Origin: Bacteroidaceae bacterium
GTDB taxonomy: Bacteria > Bacteroidota > Bacteroidia > Bacteroidales > Bacteroidaceae
Length of the DNA stretch: 64,000 nucleotides
Assembly: GCA_017622495.1 (NCBI GenBank)
Contig: JAGAQY010000054.1
Location: 1-64,000 of the forward strand
Reading direction: 5' to 3'
Position 1 is the stretch's first letter; each line of letters starts with the position of its first letter. The position numbers were made by a program, and so were the translations under genes. Of this stretch, positions 8,801-16,551 are shown piece after piece. Below the pieces are notes generated by a model. That model saw nothing but the letters and a program-made list of their open reading frames with translations, searched no databases and had not been told where the DNA came from.

Positions 8801-8860
8801 CTAGGAATTTCTAGGCTGTCCTAGGATTGCCTAGGATATCCTAGGAAGCCCTAGAAAACG
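8801..8860 (+). repeat. CTAGG array with exact 10-bp period (6 copies)
   Basis: CTAG occurs at 8801, 8811, 8821, 8831, 8841 and 8851; five are CTAGG and the sixth is CTAGA. The five spacer bases between copies vary, so only the CTAGG phase is conserved. The array starts 2 bases after the smpB stop and ends 8 bases before the next start. A second array with the same period lies at 49104-49138. Confidence 0.95.
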
Positions 8861-8867
8861 ACACTTC

Positions 8868-9800
8868 ATGGCAATCAACCAACTCTTTCACCGCCTCTTC
8901 AAGTGTGTGCGCCTGGCACTGCCGCGCTCGCTCAGCATCTGTCTGTGGCTGCTCAAGGTGATGCTGCCCATCTCGCTGGCTGTACGGGTGTTGCAGTATG
9001 TGGGTGTCATCGACTGGCTGGCAGGCTATCTGTCGCCCGTGTTCTCCTATATAGGGCTTTCGGGCGACTCGGCATTCGTGTTTCTCACCAGCATCTTCCT
9101 GCCGCTCTATCCTACGATAGCGGTGATGACTACGCTCACGCTCACTCTACGCGAGGCTACCATACTGGCGGTGATGTGCCTCATCTCGCACAACCTGCCC
9201 GTGGAGTGCTCCGTGGCGCATAAGACCGGCTCGCGCTTTGGCGAGATTGTGGCTTTCCGCATCGCCATGTCGTTTGTGGCGGCTGTGGTGCTCAACTGGC
9301 TGTTGCCGCAGAGCGATGCCCCCTTCAGCTTCCTCGCCTCGGCTACGGCGGAGGTCACCTCGTGGGGGATGCTCCTGATGCAATGGCTCACCTCGTCGCT
9401 CTCGCTCATCGTCACCATCGTGCTTATCGTGACAGCCCTGATGGTGCTGCAGCGTGTGCTCGAGGAGTTTGGCTGGATGCACCGCATAGCCCACTCGCTG
9501 TCGCCGTTGATGCGCCTCTTCGGACTCCCCTCGGGCTGCTCCCTGCTGTGGCTTACGGGCAACGTGGTAGGCATGGCCTATGGCGCTGCCATCATGATCG
9601 ATGAGGTGGAGGAGGGTAGGCTCACGCGTGAGGAGGCCAACCTGGTGAACCATCACCTTGGTGTGTCGCACTCGCTGCTCGAAGACACCATGCTCTTCGT
9701 GGCTATGGGCATCAGCTTCTGGTGGATATGCCTTACCCGCCTGGTGCTGGCTATGATAGCGGTGTGGACGATGCGGCTTTGGTGCATGATTCGCGGTTGA
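8868..9800 (+). CDS. Nucleoside-recognition (Gate) domain membrane protein
   Basis: 310 aa, very hydrophobic, with about 7-8 membrane segments. It has two copies of the 'nucleoside recognition' Gate motif (residues ~25-130, around FLPLYPTIAVMTTLTLTLREATILAVMC, and ~185-300, around LTGNVVGMAYGAAIM). This is the same arrangement as spore-maturation SpmA/SpmB-like and related proteins, whose substrate is not known. It lies in line with smpB but is separated by the CTAGG array. The heptamer array 9802-9899 starts 2 bases after its stop. Confidence 0.7.
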   Translation: MAINQLFHRLFKCVRLALPRSLSICLWLLKVMLPISLAVRVLQYVGVIDWLAGYLSPVFSYIGLSGDSAFVFLTSIFLPLYPTIAVMTTLTLTLREATILAVMCLISHNLPVECSVAHKTGSRFGEIVAFRIAMSFVAAVVLNWLLPQSDAPFSFLASATAEVTSWGMLLMQWLTSSLSLIVTIVLIVTALMVLQRVLEEFGWMHRIAHSLSPLMRLFGLPSGCSLLWLTGNVVGMAYGAAIMIDEVEEGRLTREEANLVNHHLGVSHSLLEDTMLFVAMGISFWWICLTRLVLAMIAVWTMRLWCMIRG

Positions 9801-9801
9801 T

Positions 9802-9938
9802 GGTCAACGGTCAACAGTCAACAGACAACGGTCAACAGACAACGGTCAACAGACAACGGTCAACAGTCAACAGGCAACGGTCAACAGACAACAGTCAACA
9901 TACTCATCATCCCTCAACCCTCAACCCTAAACCCTCAA
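9802..9938 (+). repeat. Heptamer tandem arrays (RGNCAAC x14; CCCTCAA x4)
   Basis: From 9802 to 9899 there are fourteen consecutive 7-bp units of the form GGTCAAC, AGTCAAC, AGACAAC or AGGCAAC. After an 11-base gap, 9911-9938 holds four units of CCCTCAA, one of them CCCTAAA. This fills almost the whole space between the convergent membrane-protein gene and gadC. It is the longest heptamer array in the window. Confidence 0.95.
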
Positions 9939-9948
9939 CCAACATCCA

Positions 9949-11406
9949 TCAACCCTTATCCTCCCAATGGAAAGGCTCGAAATTGGTGTCAGCATCTTTC
10001 CACGAGGGTTTGCGCATAGCATAGATGATGAGCGGAGCAGCTACCACCACCACACATCCGATGACGAGCACGGCATACCACATGCTCTTGCTACCCACGG
10101 CAATCTGACCGGGAGGAATGAAGCTGAGGATAAAGGCTAAGAGCGAACCGAGGAAGCCTACACCCCCCACAATCCACATCAGACCGTTGCCCTTCGAACC
10201 GATGCGGAAAGGACGGTTGGCTTTCTTCATGCTGTAGCGCAGATAGATGGCGGCGGCAAACATCAGCAGGTACATGATGAGGTAGAGCAGCACGGTCAGC
10301 TGCGAGAGTATCTGGTAGAAGCTCTGCACCGAAGGCATCACCACGAACAGCAGTCCCAAGAGGGTGACTATACCGCCCTGGATGAGCAGGATGTTGCGCT
10401 GCACACCCAGCTTGTTGGTCTTCTGGAAGAAGGGAGGCAAGTAGCCCGCACGGCCTACGGCAAAGATACCCTTCGAGGGACCCGACACCCAGGTGAGCAC
10501 ACCGGCCAGCACGCCGAAGGCAAGGGCCACGGCAATCACGGGAGACAGCCACGAGGCACGGATATAGGCAAAGTAGCGATCGAAACCCACAAGCAGGCTC
10601 TGTGTGAGGTTGATATCGTCCTTCGGGATGATGATGCCCAACGAGTAGGTACCCAGAACAAAGATGAGCACCGTCACGAACGAACCGATGAACACGGCCT
10701 TCGGGTAGTTGCGCGAGGGGTTGTCCACATCTTTCACATGGATACCGCCCATCTCCATACCGGCATAGAAGAGGAAGATGCTCGATGCCAGCACGAGGTT
10801 GTTGAAGTTGCTGAGGTCGGGGAAGAAGCTGCTGTGGAAGTCGAGCTGCGAATGTCCGCCCGTAGCCAAGTACACAACGGCCAGCACCACCAGCAGGCCA
10901 GCAGGGATGATGGTACCCACCAAGCCTCCAATCTTCGACACCTTACCCACCCACGACATGCCTTTAAGCGAGATGAAGGTCGCCAGCCAATAGATGGCCA
11001 GCACCACCACAAGGGTGTAGATGCGGTTTGAGGCCAATGCCATATCGTGCGCCCCGTTCATCCCGATAAAGGCGAGCGACACGGCGCCGAAGGTCAGCAC
11101 CGTAGGGTACCAGATGGTGCTCTCTACCCACTGCAGCCAGATGGCGAGAAAGCCCATACGCTTGCCGAAGGCTTCGCCTACCCAGCGGAACACACCGCCC
11201 TGCTTGTCGGAGAACATCGCCGCCAGCTCAGCCGCCACGAGGGCCGTGGGGATGAGGAACACGATGGCCGCAAAGAGATAATAGAATGCCGAGCTCATGC
11301 CATATTCGGCCTCGGCAGGAAGTCCGCGCAACGACACTACAGCCGTCACGTTCATGATAGCGAGTGTAGCCACACTCAGCTTGGTTGCTTTACCTATATT
11401 TGCCAT
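9949..11406 (-). CDS. gadC: Glutamate/GABA antiporter GadC
   Basis: 485 aa APC-superfamily transporter with about 12 membrane helices. The N-terminal block (VATLAIMNVTAVVSLRGLPAEAEYG) is characteristic of GadC and its close relatives, which import glutamate and export GABA. Paired with GadB this consumes cytoplasmic protons and protects against acid. gadB lies 3.6 kb away in the opposite orientation. Genes between them are a SHOCT membrane protein and a lipoprotein, also on the minus strand. The C-terminal hydrophilic tail (MRKPSWKDADTNFEPFHWEDKG) is shorter than the E. coli C-plug (511 aa protein). A conserved-loop hairpin (11476-11535) lies in the region upstream of its start. Confidence 0.88.
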   Translation of the reverse strand: MANIGKATKLSVATLAIMNVTAVVSLRGLPAEAEYGMSSAFYYLFAAIVFLIPTALVAAELAAMFSDKQGGVFRWVGEAFGKRMGFLAIWLQWVESTIWYPTVLTFGAVSLAFIGMNGAHDMALASNRIYTLVVVLAIYWLATFISLKGMSWVGKVSKIGGLVGTIIPAGLLVVLAVVYLATGGHSQLDFHSSFFPDLSNFNNLVLASSIFLFYAGMEMGGIHVKDVDNPSRNYPKAVFIGSFVTVLIFVLGTYSLGIIIPKDDINLTQSLLVGFDRYFAYIRASWLSPVIAVALAFGVLAGVLTWVSGPSKGIFAVGRAGYLPPFFQKTNKLGVQRNILLIQGGIVTLLGLLFVVMPSVQSFYQILSQLTVLLYLIMYLLMFAAAIYLRYSMKKANRPFRIGSKGNGLMWIVGGVGFLGSLLAFILSFIPPGQIAVGSKSMWYAVLVIGCVVVVAAPLIIYAMRKPSWKDADTNFEPFHWEDKG

Positions 11407-11475
11407 AGTCAGTAGTTGGTTTTTTTGATTCTGCGAGGTATAACAACGATAAGCACGGAGTTGTTTAGGGCCATA

Positions 11476-11535
11476 AATCCACAGAAGGCCTTCGAAGTAC
11501 GTCTGCGCCTATTCTTCGAAAGCCTTTTGTGGATT
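11476..11535 (-). repeat. Conserved-loop hairpin element, copy A
   Basis: Outer arms AATCCACAGAAGGC (11476-11489) and GCCTTTTGTGGATT (11522-11535) pair with one mismatch. An inner stem of TTCGAAG/CTTCGAA type encloses a loop which, read on the minus strand, is AATAGGCGCAGACGTA. Copies B (14580-14635) and C (47707-47766) share the loop but have different, still complementary arms. It lies between the SHOCT gene end and the gadC start. Confidence 0.85.
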
Positions 11536-11599
11536 CTACGTTATTTTCTCGGGTCAAAGACCCTTATAACCAAGACCCGGCGGGTCCGCCGTGACGGAA

Positions 11600-12067
11600 T
11601 TATTTGCTATTCAATATCTTTTTCTTTTGCTCGTCAAATTCTTCTTGAGTGAGCAAACCTTGGTCTAAAAGATTCTTAAGGCCATTAATCTTTGTTTCTA
11701 ATGTTTCTGTCTTTTTTATGCCTTGCTCATTTTTGTTCATAATAACGGCCACAATAACACCTAACAATGCTCCAGGCAGAGACATAAGAAATAAGTTAAT
11801 GACATCGCGGCTTTCTTCATAGTCAATATTCGATGAATTTGTTTTGTTATATGCAGATATAGATATTACGAAAAGCAACCAACCAAACAAAATACCTCGT
11901 ACAACTCTTTTACTATTAGTGTTCAGCGCATTAAATTTTGCGGTTATTATATTCATTATTTTTATTGCAAGAAAGCACACTGCTATAGCCAATATAATAA
12001 AAGGGATTACTTTATTTGTAACATCCTCAGCATGGGCTTGCAATAGTATATTACAATTCAAAATCAT
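11600..12067 (-). CDS. Small membrane protein with SHOCT tail
   Basis: 155 aa. Three hydrophobic segments (about residues 20-40, 58-76 and 92-112) are followed by a C-terminal SHOCT-type helix pair (LETKINGLKNLLDQGLLTQEEFDEQKKKIL), a short oligomerisation or targeting motif found at the ends of many bacterial membrane proteins. The gene is AT-rich compared with gadC. It reads in the same direction as the lipoprotein gene 57 bases upstream, so the two may be co-transcribed. Function unknown. Confidence 0.7.
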   Translation of the reverse strand: MILNCNILLQAHAEDVTNKVIPFIILAIAVCFLAIKIMNIITAKFNALNTNSKRVVRGILFGWLLFVISISAYNKTNSSNIDYEESRDVINLFLMSLPGALLGVIVAVIMNKNEQGIKKTETLETKINGLKNLLDQGLLTQEEFDEQKKKILNSK

Positions 12068-12124
12068 AGCGGTAAAGTTTTAATATAGAATTCTATCAAA
12101 TATTCAATTGAAAAGCACTTACGT

Positions 12125-13726
12125 TTAATTCTCTACTAATGAACTTATTGCTAGCTTAGTTCGTTCTATACAATCAAATTCCTTTATGTATCGATGTGTT
12201 TCATCAAGGACATCGATGTCAACAATTGACATGATTGTACTTTTTCTACTCCACAAATCTAACAATCTATATATTTCATCGTCATTCCAAGTTAGATATA
12301 ACATGCCTTTATACTCTTTGACGGGGAGTTCCAGCACTTCTGCTTCATCTACAGCCTTAACCCTCACTGTGGCGCCATAATGAAACTTCGTCCAACTATC
12401 TCTTAGTATAAATTTCATTCCGACCCCATCAATTCTTATTTCGATATCACTTTTTAATCCTGAATACCTATCAAAAGCTTCAACCATATATAAATATGGA
12501 GAATCTTCATCCTGTTCGCCAAAATCATTCTCATAATACGTTTTCTTCCATGGATAGATACTTAATGTTCCATCTTTTTCAGCCCTAAATCCGTGAAGAT
12601 ACAATTCTACATTGATAGAAGACCTGTCTGGATAAAAACGAAAGGTAGAACCAAATCCTTCGGAAATCCAAGTCTTTCCTTCATAATATTCTCCTGATAC
12701 TCGAGTCAGTATAGCATCTTCACTAGTATAACGCAACATAAGATCATAATATGCGCGACTATACCATCGTTCTATATAATTACTCACCTCAGGCAAATAC
12801 AACACTTCTACATAAGGAACTGCGTTTTCATAAGCTTCTGTTATCAAATTTACAAGATGAGAATCCGATGCACCCTGCGTTTCGTTTGTCATACTCATTT
12901 TTTCTTCATAGTATTTGATATACCTCTTCGTATACAATCCTGGAATCAATGACTGTTTATCGGCATCAAACCAATAAGTTGTCCGTTCAATCCAATTATT
13001 ATGTTCATCAAATACATATTGTAATACACGTCTTTTATAACCATCGTCATACCAAATCTCCTCTTTTACCAAATTATGATATTCGTCATACTCCATCTTT
13101 GCTTTGTAGCCGACGTGAGTTTCGACATAGTTAGGATTGACGATACATTCACATTCCACCTCATTGCCATTATCATCATATTTGCTGCGAAGCGTATATG
13201 CCTTATACCTGCTTTCTACAGTATTTCCTTCTCGGTCAATAACAAATTCAGCAGACTCCCCTTTCATTAAGCATCCTTTGCTATTGTATGTATAAATGAT
13301 TTTATCATCGGGCGTATTTTTTTGAGACACTCGCCCTTTTTCATCATATACGAATGTGGTATTGTAGCTTTGACCTGTACCAAAGTGTTCTATACACTTC
13401 AATCTTCCTCTTTCATCGTAGATGTGACGATTAGTGCGAAGATAGGTATCATACAAAGTGTAAATATACTTATCCAACATTCCATTTTTGTGGAAATTAT
13501 ACTCTATAAAATCCACTTTTCCACCTTCTTTTGAGGCAAAGGTTGTAGGTGTATACTTCAAATCACCTTCAGCATTCTTTTCAACACTATAATAGTATTC
13601 GGCTACAGACTTCACATTTCCATAAAGTTTCTTCTCAATTAAATCCGTTTTGACCATGTCGCTTCCACAACTTTGAAATGTTAACAAGATCGCCATTGTA
13701 GACCAAATTAAAACAAATTGCCTCAT
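12125..13726 (-). CDS. Lipoprotein with YD-repeat-like beta strands
   Basis: 533 aa, with lipobox LTFQSC and Cys20 as lipidation site. Residues ~80-280 contain repeated units such as IYDERGRLKCI, VYDEKGRVSQ, KYDDNGNEVE, EYDEYHNLVK and VFDEHNNWIE. These resemble the YD/RHS repeat (YDxxGxxxx) that builds beta-cage shells, although there is no RHS core or toxin tip. The C-terminal ~230 residues have no family I recognise. AT-rich relative to neighbours, which suggests an accessory gene. A possible promoter at 14059-14066 would give it a ~330-base leader. A surface-exposed lipoprotein is inferred. Confidence 0.65.
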   Translation of the reverse strand: MRQFVLIWSTMAILLTFQSCGSDMVKTDLIEKKLYGNVKSVAEYYYSVEKNAEGDLKYTPTTFASKEGGKVDFIEYNFHKNGMLDKYIYTLYDTYLRTNRHIYDERGRLKCIEHFGTGQSYNTTFVYDEKGRVSQKNTPDDKIIYTYNSKGCLMKGESAEFVIDREGNTVESRYKAYTLRSKYDDNGNEVECECIVNPNYVETHVGYKAKMEYDEYHNLVKEEIWYDDGYKRRVLQYVFDEHNNWIERTTYWFDADKQSLIPGLYTKRYIKYYEEKMSMTNETQGASDSHLVNLITEAYENAVPYVEVLYLPEVSNYIERWYSRAYYDLMLRYTSEDAILTRVSGEYYEGKTWISEGFGSTFRFYPDRSSINVELYLHGFRAEKDGTLSIYPWKKTYYENDFGEQDEDSPYLYMVEAFDRYSGLKSDIEIRIDGVGMKFILRDSWTKFHYGATVRVKAVDEAEVLELPVKEYKGMLYLTWNDDEIYRLLDLWSRKSTIMSIVDIDVLDETHRYIKEFDCIERTKLAISSLVEN

Positions 13727-14058
13727 AAGCTTCTTTTTTTAAGTTGCTTACAAGTCCCCCAAAATCAGCGTTAATAATGTATTTGATTAACGGATACAAG
13801 AAAAGCGTAGAGACTTGTCATGCTCATCATAATTCTGGCTCTGGAAAACCGTAACAGGAATGAACAGAGAAACAAATACCCCACGCTGTAGCATATATGA
13901 GAAATGAGTACAGCGTGGGCCATACACGTGTGCATATACGCAAACAGAATGAGCGCTGCATTGTTCCTACCCCCTGTTGTGAAATTTTCCAGATTTCGAA
14001 TTATGGGTAAAAGCAAGAAACGCATTCTTGATCCAAGGATTTCTCCCCTCGGATGCTG

Positions 14059-14066
14059 CAAAATTA
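14059..14066 (-). promoter_or_regulatory. -7 box (TAATTTTG), minus strand, toward the lipoprotein gene
   Basis: Full TAnnTTTG match on the minus strand, 333 bases before the lipoprotein start. A transcript from here would carry the CCCACGCTGTA/TACAGCGTGGG hairpin (13880-13919) in a long leader, or could be a separate small RNA. Confidence 0.5.
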
Positions 14067-14208
14067 GTATTTTTATTTTTAATTCAATACAAATACACCA
14101 TTATTTTTGCCAACAATGCAAACGCTCGATGAGATAGTTGTTTCTCAGAAGTAAATAAAGTACGTTTACGTGCACGAAAAGGGGAAAACATTGATGAACT
14201 ATTAAACG

Positions 14209-14240
14209 ATACTCCCAACCTCAGGAGAGGTTGGGAGTAT
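14209..14240. other. 14-bp perfect hairpin, 4-base loop
   Basis: ATACTCCCAACCTC (14209-14222) and GAGGTTGGGAGTAT (14227-14240) are exact reverse complements around loop AGGA. No T-run follows, so this is not a classical terminator. It lies within a 50-codon open stretch without a start codon (about 14132-14283), which may be a gene remnant. Confidence 0.85.
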
Positions 14241-14282
14241 AAGGCCACGATTATAAGCCAAGAACGAACGGGACGCCGCTGA

Positions 14283-14317
14283 GATTTATGATTTATGATT
14301 TTTTATTTGTGATTTGT
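14283..14317 (+). repeat. Heptamer tandem array (GATTTAT/GATTTGT)
   Basis: Five consecutive 7-bp units: GATTTAT, GATTTAT, GATTTTT, TATTTGT, GATTTGT. Same 7-bp period as the other arrays. Confidence 0.85.
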
Positions 14318-14430
14318 GTTCGTTTAGTGAATTCTCACATTGTCACAAACCTTCGCGAAAGCGTCTGTCCGGATTTACTTCATAGGCTATTCGTTTTTAT
14401 CGTTAATACTATATTTATTTACTAGTTCTG

Positions 14431-14438
14431 CAAAGATA
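14431..14438 (-). promoter_or_regulatory. -7 box (TATCTTTG), minus strand
   Basis: Perfect TATCTTTG on the minus strand, the commonest -7 form in this window. No coding region lies directly downstream (leftward) of it, so it may start a non-coding transcript through 14.2-14.4 kb. Confidence 0.45.
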
Positions 14439-14579
14439 AAGATTATTTCACAAAAAACAATTGCTGCATGGTCATTATCTTCTTGGAGCGCATCAATTAG
14501 ATGCGTGACACTTGTAATTCATGTCTTAATAAGAAGAAAAACAAGAGTAGCGAAATAGGTTGGAAGAACCATTCGCAAT

Positions 14580-14635
14580 AGCCTATAAGGTCTGTAAAGA
14601 ATAGGCGTAGACGTACTTTGAAGGCCTTATAGGCT
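14580..14635 (+). repeat. Conserved-loop hairpin element, copy B
   Basis: Outer arms AGCCTATAAGG (14580-14590) and CCTTATAGGCT (14625-14635) pair perfectly. An inner AAAG/CTTT stem holds the loop AATAGGCGTAGACGTA. It is in the same family as copies A and C. Confidence 0.88.
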
Positions 14636-14730
14636 TTGCGCCCAACAATATTTTTTTGCAATCAATAGTGTGATTTTTACTGAACGCACCGTCTGTTTTT
14701 TCGTTCCTACTAACCGAATTCTTGAATCAG

Positions 14731-14803
14731 AGCTTATGTTTTAATAAACAAAGCTTGTGAATATATAATCATAAGCTTTGTTTTTATAAACCGAGCTTAT
14801 GAT
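14731..14803 (+). promoter_or_regulatory. Competing hairpins with T-run upstream of gadB
   Basis: AAACAAAGCTTGTGA (14746-14760) pairs with TCATAAGCTTTGTTT (14769-14783), followed by TTTTTA, like an intrinsic terminator. The same right arm can instead pair with AGCTTATG (14731-14738) or with AGCTTATGATT (14795-14805). These mutually exclusive structures lie 180-250 bases before the gadB start, resembling an attenuator. Whether a transcript crosses it is not known. Confidence 0.5.
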
Positions 14804-14979
14804 TTAGTTTCCTGATGAATACTTTGTAATTTCACAGACGCTACAAAAGAAAAAGTCTGACCTACCATTATAATTAAAAAACTGTAAGAGGAATACTTTG
14901 TGGTTGGTGCAGGGGAACATTTGGCAACAAGGCATTGTTACTGATGAAACTTAACCCCAAATCTCAATTTATTCATTTT

Positions 14980-16401
14980 ATGGAAAAAACCGATTTCAGT
15001 ACCGACGTATTCGGGTCGAAGGAGATGCTCCAGCCCTCTCCCGTAGACAAGATCCCCCAGCAGGGCACACGCCCCGACATTGCTTATCAGATGGTGAAGG
15101 ACGAGACCTTTGCGCAGACACAGCCTCGCCTCAACCTCGCCACCTTCGTCACTACCTATATGGACCCCTATGCCACACGCTTGATGAATGAGGCCATCGC
15201 ACTCAACTATATCGACGAGACGGAGTATCCGCGCGTGGCGGTGATGTGTGCCAAATGCATCAATATCATGGCCAACCTGTGGAACACGCCCGAAAAGGCG
15301 CAGTGGAAGACGGGCGCCCTGGCCATCGGCTCCTCTGAGGCCTGCATGCTGGGCGGTGTGGCTGCATGGCTGCGCTGGAAGGAACGTCGCGAAGCACAGG
15401 GCAAGCCTACCGACAAGCCCAACTTTATCATCTCCACAGGCTATCAGGTGGTGTGGGAGAAGTTTGCCGACCTCTGGCAGATAGAGATGCGTACCGTGCC
15501 CCTCACGCTCGACAACATCACCCTCGACCCCAAGCAGGTGATTGAACTGTGCGATGAGAACACCATTTGCGTAGTGCCCATCCAGGGTGTCACCTGGACA
15601 GGTCTGAACGATGACGTGGAGGCACTCGACGCCGCACTCGACGAGTACAATGCACGTACGGGGTACGACATTCCCATCCATGTGGATGCAGCCTCGGGCG
15701 GATTCATACTCCCTTTCCTGCAGCCCGAGAAGAAGTGGGACTTCCGTCTCAAGTGGGTGCTCTCCATCAGCACCTCAGGCCACAAGTACGGCCTCGTATA
15801 CCCCGGCCTCGGATGGGTAGTATGGAAAGACAAGAAGTACCTGCCGGGCAAGATGTCCTTCTCGGTCAACTACCTTGGCGCCGACATCACGCAGGTAGGA
15901 CTCAACTTCTCCCGCCCCGGTGCACAGGTGCTGGGCCAGTACTATCAGTTCATCCGCCTCGGTTTCGAAGGTTACCGTCAGGTGCAGCACAACTCCATGG
16001 AGATAGTACGCTACCTCCACTCGGAGATTGGCAAGATGGCACCCTTCAAGAACTACAGTCAGGACATCGTGAACCCCCTATTTATATGGTACATGAAGGA
16101 GGACTATGCGAAGAATGCCAAGTGGACGCTCTATGACCTGCAAGACAAACTCAAACAGAGCGGATGGATGGTACCTGCCTACACCATGCCCAAGGATATC
16201 GAGGACAGCGTAGTGATGCGTATCGTGGTGCGCCAAGGCTTCAGCCGCGATATGGCCGACATGCTGCTGGGCGACATCGGAGCCGCCATCACCGACCTCG
16301 AGAAACTGGAGTACCCCACGCCTTCGCGCATCGCATGTGAGCAGAAGAAGCCGGTGAAGCCTACCATCTTTACTCATACGGGGACCAAGAAACGAACGTA
16401 G
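14980..16401 (+). CDS. gadB: Glutamate decarboxylase
   Basis: 473 aa PLP-dependent enzyme that converts glutamate to GABA plus CO2 and consumes a proton. ATG 14980 (MEKTDFSTDVFGSKEM) fits the family start; an upstream ATG at 14944 adds residues not expected in GadB. Visible hallmarks: TGALAIGSSEACMLGG (substrate/PLP pocket, ~111-126), HVDAASGGF with Asp236, and STSGHKYG with the Schiff-base Lys269. It is near full length and works with GadC (9949-11406), oppositely oriented. A long leader carries hairpins that could regulate it. A terminator-like hairpin follows at 16432-16470. Confidence 0.97.
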   Translation: MEKTDFSTDVFGSKEMLQPSPVDKIPQQGTRPDIAYQMVKDETFAQTQPRLNLATFVTTYMDPYATRLMNEAIALNYIDETEYPRVAVMCAKCINIMANLWNTPEKAQWKTGALAIGSSEACMLGGVAAWLRWKERREAQGKPTDKPNFIISTGYQVVWEKFADLWQIEMRTVPLTLDNITLDPKQVIELCDENTICVVPIQGVTWTGLNDDVEALDAALDEYNARTGYDIPIHVDAASGGFILPFLQPEKKWDFRLKWVLSISTSGHKYGLVYPGLGWVVWKDKKYLPGKMSFSVNYLGADITQVGLNFSRPGAQVLGQYYQFIRLGFEGYRQVQHNSMEIVRYLHSEIGKMAPFKNYSQDIVNPLFIWYMKEDYAKNAKWTLYDLQDKLKQSGWMVPAYTMPKDIEDSVVMRIVVRQGFSRDMADMLLGDIGAAITDLEKLEYPTPSRIACEQKKPVKPTIFTHTGTKKRT

Positions 16402-16431
16402 GCAGGAGTCTATGTAGACCTCATGCTGCTA

Positions 16432-16470
16432 TTGCCATTCTGCATGCTCTATGGAGCTCAGAATGGCATT
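16432..16470 (+). terminator. Terminator-like hairpin after gadB
   Basis: TGCCATTCTG (16433-16442) pairs with CAGAATGGCA (16459-16468), with an inner GCTC/GAGC stem, followed by TTTGCTTTG. No cobalamin riboswitch is apparent in the 150 bases before metH. Confidence 0.6.
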
Positions 16471-16551
16471 TGCTTTGTAAATTGCGCATGCTGTATTTGT
16501 GTGTATCAAATATTTATGCGAACTTTGTACTCTGTTTCCAAAAACGATACT

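Larger units (their letters stand above)
13727..14979. other. 1.25-kb non-coding, structure-rich region upstream of gadB
   Basis: No convincing gene. Contents left to right: a hairpin CCCACGCTGTA/TACAGCGTGGG near 13880-13920; a minus-strand -7 box at 14059-14066; a 14-bp perfect hairpin at 14209-14240; a heptamer array at 14283-14317; a minus-strand TATCTTTG box at 14431-14438; conserved-loop hairpin copy B at 14580-14635; and a set of competing hairpins at 14731-14803. The two minus-strand -7 boxes suggest that one or two non-coding transcripts or long leaders run toward the lipoprotein gene. Confidence 0.6.

Noticed and set aside
14132..14283. 50-codon open stretch ending in TGA, with plausible codons around a perfect hairpin
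   Set aside because: No start codon follows the upstream stop, and half the stretch is palindromic. It may be a gene remnant, but there is not enough support to list it as a gene.
16402..16551. Looked for a cobalamin riboswitch upstream of metH
   Set aside because: Only 150 bases are available and no B12-box-like segment is visible; the hairpin there fits a gadB terminator.
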